The notes beneath the pieces were generated by a model that saw only the letters and a list, made by a program, of their open reading frames with translations, was not told where the DNA came from and searched no databases. From the NCBI GenBank assembly GCA_020425085.1, contig JAGQRW010000017.1, forward strand, positions 124,001 through 188,000: 64,000 nucleotides of DNA. Direction: 5' to 3'. Shown in pieces: positions 16,704 to 24,625 of the stretch. The DNA is from Paracoccaceae bacterium. Its GTDB lineage: Bacteria; Pseudomonadota; Alphaproteobacteria; Rhodobacterales; Rhodobacteraceae. Position 1 is the first letter of the stretch; the number at the start of each line of letters is the position of its first letter. Position numbers and translations under genes: made by a program.

Positions 16704-17771
16704 TTAGTTCACCGACGGCACGAGAATGGCACGGCGAACAAATTTTCCGTCATGGACGGCTTGAAAAACTTGGTTGATGTCGTCCAGCGGATGCTGTTCG
16801 ACGAATGGGGCCAGCTTGACCTTGCCATCCAGCACCAGATCCAGCGCCCCGGCATACAATTCAGGCGGGCAGCCCCAGTTGCCAAGCAGGCGAGCGTGAA
16901 AGGCCATCAGGTTGGACAGGCGAACCTCGACCTTGTCCATGGTAAAGCCGACAACGCACATGGTCGCCCCATGGTTGAGCAGACCGAATGCCGCCTGTTG
17001 CCCGGCGGCGGTGCCGGAACATTCCATGATGATCCATTCGGTTGTCCGTAGGCCATTGGCCTTGGCAAAACCGATGATTTCCTTTTTCAGGCTGCGCGGG
17101 TCGTATTCGCGGGCATTAAGGGTCAGCGTCGCGCCGTATTGTTTCACCAGCTCCAGCTTGGCGGCAACCACGTCGATCGCGACCACCGTCGCGCCCAACG
17201 CCGCCGCAACCTGCACCGCATAGCCGCCGACACCGCCAACACCGTTGACAACCACCAGATCACCCTTGCCGATACCTGCCTGCACCGCCGCCTGATAGGG
17301 CGTGGTCAGCGCATCGGCCACCACCGACACATCGGCCAGCGACAGGCCGACTTTGGCCAGGCGATCCACGTCGACCGCGCACAAACCGCGCGCCGGTACG
17401 GTTATGTGGCTGGCGAATCCGCCTTCGATATCGTTGCCGGGCATTTTCTGGCTGCGGCAGATGGTGCCTTTGCCGCGCTTGCACAGATCACATTCGCCGC
17501 AGGGCATGACCGCCGGAATGATGACCGCGCGGCCCTTCCATTCCTCGGCGCCCTTGCCGGTCTGGGTGACGTAACCGCTGATTTCATGGCCAAGGGTCAG
17601 CGGCAGCGGCTGATTGGTGGAAACACCGTCGTAGTAATAACCAAGGTCGGTGTGACAGACACCGCAACCGGCGATTTCGACCACGACCTCACCTTCGCCA
17701 GGTTGGGCTGGCTCAAACTCTTCCATCCTCAGAGGAGCTTTTTGTGCATCCATTACCCAACGTCGCGCCAT
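16704..17771 (-). CDS. had: 6-hydroxycyclohex-1-ene-1-carbonyl-CoA dehydrogenase
   Basis: A 355-residue zinc-dependent medium-chain alcohol dehydrogenase, the length of Thauera Had. It has the catalytic-zinc segment [13 protein letters not shown], the structural-zinc quartet [15 protein letters not shown] and the Rossmann motif [13 protein letters not shown]. It oxidises the hydroxy-CoA from Dch to 6-oxocyclohex-1-ene-1-carboxyl-CoA with NAD. The start [13 protein letters not shown] at 17771 has AAGGA seven bases upstream. It is the first gene of the leftward had-oah-dch-bcrCBAD-fdx operon; its promoter must lie in the region shared with korA. Confidence 0.92.
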   Translation of the reverse strand: MARRWVMDAQKAPLRMEEFEPAQPGEGEVVVEIAGCGVCHTDLGYYYDGVSTNQPLPLTLGHEISGYVTQTGKGAEEWKGRAVIIPAVMPCGECDLCKRGKGTICRSQKMPGNDIEGGFASHITVPARGLCAVDVDRLAKVGLSLADVSVVADALTTPYQAAVQAGIGKGDLVVVNGVGGVGGYAVQVAAALGATVVAIDVVAAKLELVKQYGATLTLNAREYDPRSLKKEIIGFAKANGLRTTEWIIMECSGTAAGQQAAFGLLNHGATMCVVGFTMDKVEVRLSNLMAFHARLLGNWGCPPELYAGALDLVLDGKVKLAPFVEQHPLDDINQVFQAVHDGKFVRRAILVPSVN

Positions 17772-17853
17772 TTGTCGTTCCTTTTCCCTGAATGCTTGCG
17801 ATTCGGGCGAATTTCCTGAACCACCTTGGTCGTATTGAATTGACAGCATTTGA

Positions 17854-17900
17854 TTTCACTATTACCGTAAAGTGGTACGCGAATACTTTAATTAGGTCAA
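17854..17900. promoter_or_regulatory. Shared operator-like block in the had/korA divergent region
   Basis: GTAAAGTGGTACG at 17867-17879 followed by AATACTTTAATTAGGTC repeats the block found at 332-362 before the ABC importer. It also forms a small dyad, TACC-N7-GGTA, at 17864-17878. Overlapping its right end, TTTAA-TTAG-GTCAA (17887-17900) resembles an FNR box with one perfect half; the equivalent place before the importer has the other half perfect, TTGAT-TTAG. It could serve both had and korA promoters. The regulator is not identified. Confidence 0.45.
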
Positions 17901-17949
17901 TACCGAAATCCACAAGGTTTCCTCAACGCAACAAAACAGGCCGGATGTC

Positions 17950-19683
17950 ATGACGAACAAAGCAATACCAAAGAAGAGTGTCTCAGTCGCAATCGTCGGT
18001 TCCGGCGGGGCCGGGTCCATTACTGCCGGGTCCATTCTGCTGGAAGCTGCTGGAAAAACCGGCTGGTACGGGATGATGAACCGCTCGGTCGGGCCACAGA
18101 TTCGTGGTGGTGAGGCGGCGGCGCTGGTGCGTCTGGCCAATCACCCGGTGGAATGTACGGCGGAAAAATATGACTTGCTGATTGCCATCGACTGGAAGAA
18201 CGCCGACCGATTCGCTGCTGAAATGCCGCTGAAGACCGAAGGTCTGATCATTGCCGACCCGACCTCGGGCCCAATCCCGGAACTGATCAGTTCTTCCGGG
18301 GCTACGGTTGCCGAAATTCCGATCAAGGAACTGGCCAAGGAAATTCCCGGCGGACGCGAAAACATGATCGCCGCAGGTCTGGCCGCCGGTTTCATCGGCC
18401 TTTCGGTGGATGACCTGATGTCGGTCATCGGCACCAAACTTGCCAACAAGGGTCAGGCCGCCATCGACGCCAGCCGCGCCTGTGTCGAAGCAGGCATCGC
18501 CCAGTCCAGAAATTACGACTTCCGCTTTGAAATCGGTGAGGCCGACCTCAGGCACAAGGGCCGCTGGCTGATCACCGGCAACGAGGCGATTGGCCTTGGC
18601 GCGATCCGTGGCGGCGTTCGGTTTGCCGCCGCCTATCCGATCACGCCCGCGACCGAGGTACTGGAATGGCTTTCCCCGTCGCTGACCGAGGTTGGCGGCG
18701 CGCTGGTTCAGGCCGAAGATGAACTTTCGTCGATCAACATGGCCATCGGCGCTTCGTTCGGCGGCCAGCCTTCGATCACCGCTACCTCGGGACCGGGTCT
18801 TTCACTGATGATGGAATCGCTAGGCCTGGCCGCTGCATCAGAAGTGCCGATCGTGGTGGTTGACGTGATGCGGGTCGGCCCATCGACCGGGATCGCCACC
18901 AAATCGGAACAATCCGATCTCAATATCGCGGTTTATGGCTTTCACGGCGATGCACCGCATGTGGTGGTGGCACCGCTGACCGTGGCCGATTGCCTTTATA
19001 CCGGCCAATGGGCCGCACATCTGGCCGAAGCTATGCAGGTGCCGACCATCGTTCTTTCCGATCAGGCACTGGGTCAGTCGCGGGTTCTGATGAAACGCCC
19101 GGCCAACCTGTCGTTTTTCGCCAAACGCAAGACCTGGGAACGCACCAGCGAAGAACCATATCTTCGCTATGCGCTGACCGCAGACGGCATTTCACCGATG
19201 GCCATTCCCGGCACCACCGGCGGCCAATATACCGCTGATGGCCTGACGCATTCGCTGCGGGGTCATCCATCGACCCGGCGGTCGGACCAGCAGGACCAGA
19301 TGGACAAACGCCACCGCAAGGTCGCCGATTTCGATTATGGCGTACATTGGGGCGAGATCACCGGCGAGGGTGAAACCGTCATCCTGACCTGGGGTTCGAT
19401 CACCGGCCCGGCGCGTGAGGCGATTCGCAGCCTCAAGGCTGAAGGCATCAAGGTAAAGCTGGTGGCGATGCGATTGATCGCTCCATTCCCCAAAGAGGCG
19501 CTGGATCAGTCGCTGAAAGGTGCCAAGCGCGTTCTGGTGGTGGAACAATCGCATTCCGGCCAGTTCCGCAACTACCTCAGGGCCAATACCGAAATCCCCG
19601 GCGAGATCCGCCATTTCCATCGCCCCGGGCCGCATAATATCGGCGCCGGTGAAATTGCCGCTCAAATCCGAGATTGGAAATAA
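17950..19683 (+). CDS. korA: 2-oxoacid:ferredoxin oxidoreductase, alpha/gamma fusion (KorA)
   Basis: A 577-residue protein joining a gamma domain (about 1-190, VAIVGSGGAGSITAGSILL) to an alpha domain (from about 205, AIGLGAIRGGVRFAAAYPITPATEV and TSGPGLSLMMESLGLA). With KorB it should oxidise a 2-oxoacid with CoA, release CO2 and reduce ferredoxin. In Thauera aromatica a two-subunit 2-oxoglutarate:ferredoxin oxidoreductase of this layout lies beside the benzoyl-CoA genes and regenerates the ferredoxin used for ring reduction. The same context here supports 2-oxoglutarate, but the sequence alone does not fix the substrate. It is divergent from had. Confidence 0.85.
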   Translation: MTNKAIPKKSVSVAIVGSGGAGSITAGSILLEAAGKTGWYGMMNRSVGPQIRGGEAAALVRLANHPVECTAEKYDLLIAIDWKNADRFAAEMPLKTEGLIIADPTSGPIPELISSSGATVAEIPIKELAKEIPGGRENMIAAGLAAGFIGLSVDDLMSVIGTKLANKGQAAIDASRACVEAGIAQSRNYDFRFEIGEADLRHKGRWLITGNEAIGLGAIRGGVRFAAAYPITPATEVLEWLSPSLTEVGGALVQAEDELSSINMAIGASFGGQPSITATSGPGLSLMMESLGLAAASEVPIVVVDVMRVGPSTGIATKSEQSDLNIAVYGFHGDAPHVVVAPLTVADCLYTGQWAAHLAEAMQVPTIVLSDQALGQSRVLMKRPANLSFFAKRKTWERTSEEPYLRYALTADGISPMAIPGTTGGQYTADGLTHSLRGHPSTRRSDQQDQMDKRHRKVADFDYGVHWGEITGEGETVILTWGSITGPAREAIRSLKAEGIKVKLVAMRLIAPFPKEALDQSLKGAKRVLVVEQSHSGQFRNYLRANTEIPGEIRHFHRPGPHNIGAGEIAAQIRDWK

Positions 19684-19685
19684 TC

Positions 19686-20519
19686 ATGAACGCTCCAACC
19701 AAGAACAAATTCTCTGCCCGAGACTTCACTTCGGATCTCACCCCGGTCTGGTGCCCCGGCTGCGGCGATTTCCATGTGCTGATGTCCACCACCAAGGCGC
19801 TGGCCGAACTTGGCACTCCGCCCGAAGATATCGCGGTGATTTCCGGCATCGGCTGCTCCTCGCGCATTCCGGCCTATACCGATTGCTATGGCTTTCACGG
19901 CGTGCATGGCCGTTCACTGGCGCTGGCAACCGGCCTGAAGGTGGCAAGCCCCGGTCTGACCGTATTGGCAATGAGCGGTGATGGCGACGGGTTTTCCATT
20001 GGCGGCAATCACTTCATCCATGCCTGCCGGCGCAATATCGACATCACCTATATTGTGATGGACAACCGGGTTTATGGCATGACCAAAGGCCAGCCATCAC
20101 CAACCACCGAACCGGACTGGGACAGCGCGCTGTCACCGGGTGGTACCGGACTTAGCCCGTTTCACCCGCTGGTGATCGCGCTGGCATCCGGTGCCAACTT
20201 TGTTGCCCGCTCGTTTTCGGGCGACATCAAGAACACCACAAAGATCATCGTCGAAGCGGTGAAACATCCCGGATTTTCCTTTGTGCAGATCCTCAGCCCT
20301 TGCGTGACTTTCCGCCCGGATGAGAAGGATTGGAAAAACACCGTTCACCCCGCCTCGGTCGAGGAAACCGATGATCCGGCCCGTGCGGCAAGGCGTATCA
20401 TGACCGATGACGGCATGAATACCGGTATCCTTTATCGGGGCAATCGCGCCCCCTATAAGCCGCAAGTTACCGGCAAAGGTGTGGAAACCATCGAACTTGA
20501 GCGCCAGTTCGAGATCTGA
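19686..20519 (+). CDS. korB: 2-oxoacid:ferredoxin oxidoreductase, beta subunit (KorB)
   Basis: A 277-residue thiamine-diphosphate-binding subunit. It has CPGCGDFHVL and SGIGCSSRIP near the N-terminus, which with a later cysteine (SPCVTF) bind a 4Fe-4S cluster, and the TPP motif GDGDGFSIGGNHFIHA followed by MDNRVYGMTKGQ. The ATG at 19686 follows GGAAA and lies two bases after the korA stop, so the two are one operon. It transfers electrons from the decarboxylated 2-oxoacid to ferredoxin. Confidence 0.9.
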   Translation: MNAPTKNKFSARDFTSDLTPVWCPGCGDFHVLMSTTKALAELGTPPEDIAVISGIGCSSRIPAYTDCYGFHGVHGRSLALATGLKVASPGLTVLAMSGDGDGFSIGGNHFIHACRRNIDITYIVMDNRVYGMTKGQPSPTTEPDWDSALSPGGTGLSPFHPLVIALASGANFVARSFSGDIKNTTKIIVEAVKHPGFSFVQILSPCVTFRPDEKDWKNTVHPASVEETDDPARAARRIMTDDGMNTGILYRGNRAPYKPQVTGKGVETIELERQFEI

Positions 20520-20525
20520 TCCTTG

Positions 20526-21017
20526 TCAGCCGCCTGCCCCGGTGGGCGGCTGAAACGCCATTTCGCGGGCGGTATTGATCTGACGCAGGATCAGATTGGT
20601 CTGGGCCGAATCAACCGCCGGCAGGCGAAACAGAAACTCCTCCAGAAACCGGTTATAGGCGTCGATGTCGCGGCACAGCACCAACAGGTGATAATCCGCC
20701 TGCCCGGTGGTGGCGTAACATTCCTGAACCTCGGCCCGCCGCTCCACTGCGCGGATGAAACCGACCATGTTGTCAGGATTGTGCCGGGTCAGGCGCACAT
20801 GCACGATGGCGCGGAATTCCAGGCCGCAGGCGCGGGCATCAATGCGAATGCCATAGCTTTCGATCACGCCGCTTTCTTCCAGTGCGCGTACCCGCCGCCA
20901 GCAGGCAGATGCGCTCATCCCGACGCGATCGGCCAGTTCGGCGTTGGAAATGCGCGAGTCCTTTTGCAACTGGTTGAGAATGCGGAAATCGCTGGTTTCA
21001 AGACGGGTGCGTGACAT
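20526..21017 (-). CDS. Lrp/AsnC family transcriptional regulator
   Basis: A 163-residue regulator with an N-terminal helix-turn-helix (DFRILNQLQKDSRISNAELADRVGMSASACWRRVRAL) and a C-terminal RAM ligand-binding domain. The start MSRTRLETSDF is taken at 21017 after GGAAA. It is divergent from the fused indolepyruvate:ferredoxin oxidoreductase gene across about 130 bases and is its likeliest regulator, probably responding to an aromatic amino acid or its keto acid; ligand and targets are inferred. Its 3' end meets korB tail to tail, six bases apart. Confidence 0.9.
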   Translation of the reverse strand: MSRTRLETSDFRILNQLQKDSRISNAELADRVGMSASACWRRVRALEESGVIESYGIRIDARACGLEFRAIVHVRLTRHNPDNMVGFIRAVERRAEVQECYATTGQADYHLLVLCRDIDAYNRFLEEFLFRLPAVDSAQTNLILRQINTAREMAFQPPTGAGG

Positions 21018-21150
21018 GGCATGAATTTCCAGATTGGCAGATTTCAAGGATTATCCTGCCTATATATCGCCCGTTCCTGACAAGAAGGAAAAGTTTTTTC
21101 ACTCTAACTGGTGTAATTGCATCAAACTAGCGCAGAAAAGTCGTATCATC

Positions 21151-24100
21151 ATGACCAAACCAGAATTATCCTTGGCCCCGTATCAACTTGCCGATCGCTA
21201 TACCCGGCGTTCGGGGCGGGTTTTCATGACCGGAACCCAGGCGTTGCTGCGTATCCTTCTGGATCAGGCGCGGCGTGATCGACGGGCCGGGTTGAACACC
21301 GCCGGGTTGGTATCTGGCTATCGCGGCTCGCCGCTTGGCGCGCTTGATCTGGAAATGTGGAGCGCCAAGGCCCTGCTTGATGAACACCGCATCGAGTTCA
21401 TGCCCGCCATCAACGAAGACCTTGGCGCCACCGCCGTTCTTGGCGCCCAACGCGCTGCGCTGGAACCGGGTGCCGATGTCGAAGGCGTGTTTTCCATGTG
21501 GTACGGCAAAGGCCCCGGCGTTGATCGTTCCGGCGATGCGCTGAAACACGGCAACGCCTATGGATCCGCCCCCAAGGGCGGGGTGCTGGTGGTGGCGGGG
21601 GACGATCACGGTTGTGTCTCCTCCTCCATGCCACACCAGTCGGATGTGGCGTTTCAATCCTGGTTCATGCCGGTTCTGAACCCCGCATCGGTAGGGGAAT
21701 ATCTGGCCTTTGGCGAATATGGCATTGCATTGTCCCGCTTCAGCGGCACTTGGGTCGGCTTCAAGGCGATATCGGAAACCGTGGAATCCGGGCAATCCCT
21801 GGAACTTCATCCCGACCGCAACTTTACCATCCCCGATTTCACCCCACCGCCGGGTGGGTTGCACATGCGCCTGTCGGACCCGCCCGGTGCCGAGATTGAG
21901 ATCAGGATCGCCCATAAATTGCGGGCGGTGCAGGCGTTTGTCGAGGCAAACCCGATTGACCGCAAGATCTACGGCACCAAAACAGCGCGATTCGGCATCG
22001 TCACCAGCGGCAAGGCGCATCTTGACCTGATGGAAGCCCTGCGCCTGCTTGGCCTAGGCCCGGATGAATGCCGCCGGATCGGCATTGATATCTACAAGGT
22101 CGGAATGGTCTGGCCGCTGGCCCGGCGCGATGCGCTGGATTTCGTTCGCGGCAAAACTGAAGTTCTGGTGGTCGAGGAAAAGCGCGGTATCATCGAAGGC
22201 CAGCTCAAGGAATATTTCTACGACTGGCCCGGCGACAAACCGCACCTGATGGTGGGCAAGACCGATGCCGACCTTAACCCGCTGGTGCCGTGGACCTCGG
22301 AATTGTCGCCGCTGAAGCTGGTGCCGATCGTGGCGGCGCGGCTGGATCATGTGTTTCCTGATCTCAACCTGACCGCCCGCGCTCGCAAACTGACGGCAAA
22401 TCCGCCCAAATTGATCGAGGTCGCGGGTGCCGCCCGCATTCCCTATTTCTGTTCCGGCTGCCCGCACAGCACCTCGACCCGCGTGCCCGAAGGCAGCCGC
22501 GCCGGCACAGGCATCGGCTGTCACGTGATGGCAAGCTGGATGAATCGCAATACCTCGGAATTCACCCAGATGGGCGGCGAAGGCGTCGCCTGGGCCGCCG
22601 CATCAAAATTCAACCAAAGACGCCACCGGTTCCAGAATCTGGGCGAAGGTACCTGGTATCATTCCGGCATTCTGGCAATCCGGCAGGCCATCGCCGCCGA
22701 TGCCAACATCACCTACAAGATCCTTTACAACGACGCCGTGGCGATGACGGGTGGGCAGCCGGTTGACGGGCCGATATCGGTGCAGAAAATCGCTGCTTCC
22801 TGCCGGGCCGAAGGGATCAGCCGTATCGCGCTGGTTTCCGACGACATCGGCAAGTTCAGGCAATCCGACTTTCCCGACGGCACCAGCTTTGATGGCCGCG
22901 AAAACCTCGACCCTATCCAGCGCGAGTTGCGCCAGATCAAAGGTATCACCGCCCTGATCTATGAACAAACCTGCGCCACCGAAAAACGCCGCCGCCGCAA
23001 ACGCGGCACCCTGCCCGACCCGGCGCGTTTTGCCGTCATCAACGATCTGGTATGCGAGGCGTGCGGTGATTGTTCCCAACAATCCAACTGCCTGTCGGTG
23101 GAGCCCAAGGAAACACCCCTTGGTCGCAAACGCCGCATCAACCTTTCAAGCTGTAACAAGGATTTCACCTGCCTGAACGGCTTTTGCCCCAGCTTCATCA
23201 CTGTCGAGGGCGGTAAAAGGCGGCAGAAATCCGGTCAGGTGGGGAATATCGACGCGCTGCTGGCCGACCTGCCGCTGCCTGCACCCGCACCGCTGGAGGA
23301 ACCGTTCGATCTGCTGGTGGCGGGTGTTGGCGGCACCGGCGTTGTCACCATCGGCGCGATCATCACCATGGCGGCACATGTTGCCGGACTTGGCGCCAGT
23401 GTGCTGGATTTTACCGGGTTTTCCCAGAAATTCGGCACTGTCCTTAGCTATATCCGCATTGCCAGTCAGCCCGATGCAATCAATCAGGCGCGAATTGATC
23501 TTGGCAGCGCCGATGCGGTAATCGCTTGTGACATCGTTTCCGCCTCATCTCCCAAGGCATCGGAATGCTATTCGCCTGAAACCCGGATGGTTCTGAACCT
23601 TGCGGAAATGCCAACCGGCGATCTGGTACTTTCGCGTGACGCCAGCCTGCGGGTGGACATGCGCAAAGCCGCCATCGCTGATCGGATTGGCAACCAGCGG
23701 CTAGTGGCCTTTGACGCCAACCAGATGGCGGAAACGCTGTTGGGTGACGCGGTATTTGCCAATATGCTGATGCTTGGCCATAGCTGGCAAACCGGGCTGG
23801 TGCCGATTGAACTTGATGCCATCAATCGGGCGATTGAACTAAACGGCGTGGCGGTGGACAAGAATCGGCTGGCCTTTGCCATCGGGCGCATTTTGTCCGC
23901 CAGACCCGATGCTTTTGGCGATACCGCCCAGACCCAGACCGCCAAGGCAGAAACGCTGGAAGATGTAATCGCCTATCGCGCCCAGTATCTGACCGACTAC
24001 CAGAATACCGCCTATGCCGACCGCTATCGCCAGCGGTTGGCGGCATTTCAGGCGGCCCTGCCCGCCGATATTTCAACCGTTGAGGTCGAAACGCTTGGCA

Positions 24101-24576
24101 TTCTGGCCGCCAAATCGCTGTTCAAACTGATGGCGATCAAGGATGAATATGAGGTGGCGCGGCTGCATGTCTCAAAACCCTTCCGCCAGCAGTTGCAGCA
24201 GGATTTTGAGGGGGATTTCAGCATCCGCTATCATCTGGCACCGCCGTTCCTGCCACTGGGAAAGGATCCGACCGGTCGCCCGAAAAAGGTGCAGTTCGGT
24301 GGCTGGCTGACACCGGTTCTGGCAGTTCTGGCGCGACTGAAACCGCTGCGTGGCACCCATCTTGATCCATTCAGACATAGCGCCGAGCGGCGTCAGGAAC
24401 GCGCCCTTGTTGGCTGGTATGAAACTTGCATGGATGCAGTGATAAATTGCCCGAACCTGACACCAGACACCCGCGCGAGGTTGCTGGCAGCGGCGATGGA
24501 CATTCGCGGATTCGGCCCGGTCAAGCAGGCGGCGATTGCCAGTGTTCAAAAGGAAGTCAGCAACTTGCTTGTCTAG
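21151..24576 (+). CDS. Fused indolepyruvate:ferredoxin oxidoreductase (IorA/IorB)
   Basis: A 1141-residue protein joining all parts of an aryl-pyruvate oxidoreductase. The N-terminal alpha and TPP-binding part includes CSGCPHSTSTRVPEGS near 430; cysteine-rich ferredoxin-like motifs (CEACGDC near 636, then SCNKDFTCLNGFCP) follow; a gamma domain begins near 720 (LLVAGVGGTGVVTIG); and a C-terminal region resembles DUF6537. The ATG at 21151 is preferred to codons further upstream. Enzymes of this type convert indolepyruvate or phenylpyruvate to the aryl-acetyl-CoA and reduce ferredoxin. Beside phenylacetate-CoA ligase and benzoyl-CoA genes it could feed phenylalanine carbon and electrons into the pathway. 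Confidence 0.88.
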   Translation: MTKPELSLAPYQLADRYTRRSGRVFMTGTQALLRILLDQARRDRRAGLNTAGLVSGYRGSPLGALDLEMWSAKALLDEHRIEFMPAINEDLGATAVLGAQRAALEPGADVEGVFSMWYGKGPGVDRSGDALKHGNAYGSAPKGGVLVVAGDDHGCVSSSMPHQSDVAFQSWFMPVLNPASVGEYLAFGEYGIALSRFSGTWVGFKAISETVESGQSLELHPDRNFTIPDFTPPPGGLHMRLSDPPGAEIEIRIAHKLRAVQAFVEANPIDRKIYGTKTARFGIVTSGKAHLDLMEALRLLGLGPDECRRIGIDIYKVGMVWPLARRDALDFVRGKTEVLVVEEKRGIIEGQLKEYFYDWPGDKPHLMVGKTDADLNPLVPWTSELSPLKLVPIVAARLDHVFPDLNLTARARKLTANPPKLIEVAGAARIPYFCSGCPHSTSTRVPEGSRAGTGIGCHVMASWMNRNTSEFTQMGGEGVAWAAASKFNQRRHRFQNLGEGTWYHSGILAIRQAIAADANITYKILYNDAVAMTGGQPVDGPISVQKIAASCRAEGISRIALVSDDIGKFRQSDFPDGTSFDGRENLDPIQRELRQIKGITALIYEQTCATEKRRRRKRGTLPDPARFAVINDLVCEACGDCSQQSNCLSVEPKETPLGRKRRINLSSCNKDFTCLNGFCPSFITVEGGKRRQKSGQVGNIDALLADLPLPAPAPLEEPFDLLVAGVGGTGVVTIGAIITMAAHVAGLGASVLDFTGFSQKFGTVLSYIRIASQPDAINQARIDLGSADAVIACDIVSASSPKASECYSPETRMVLNLAEMPTGDLVLSRDASLRVDMRKAAIADRIGNQRLVAFDANQMAETLLGDAVFANMLMLGHSWQTGLVPIELDAINRAIELNGVAVDKNRLAFAIGRILSARPDAFGDTAQTQTAKAETLEDVIAYRAQYLTDYQNTAYADRYRQRLAAFQAALPADISTVEVETLGILAAKSLFKLMAIKDEYEVARLHVSKPFRQQLQQDFEGDFSIRYHLAPPFLPLGKDPTGRPKKVQFGGWLTPVLAVLARLKPLRGTHLDPFRHSAERRQERALVGWYETCMDAVINCPNLTPDTRARLLAAAMDIRGFGPVKQAAIASVQKEVSNLLV

Positions 24577-24625
24577 CCTGCCATCTGCCCCGGCCTTGAC
24601 CGTTTCAGGTACTTTGGCCTGGCCG

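Noticed and set aside
17844-17857. TTGACAGCATTTGA in the had/korA region as an FNR box
   Set aside because: The second half lacks TCAA; it is a direct rather than inverted arrangement.
21034-21047. TTGGCAGATTTCAA as a second FNR box in the Lrp/oxidoreductase region
   Set aside because: Eight of ten defined positions match, but it sits only 17 bases before the Lrp start and over 100 bases from the oxidoreductase start, a poor place for activation; such matches are common by chance.
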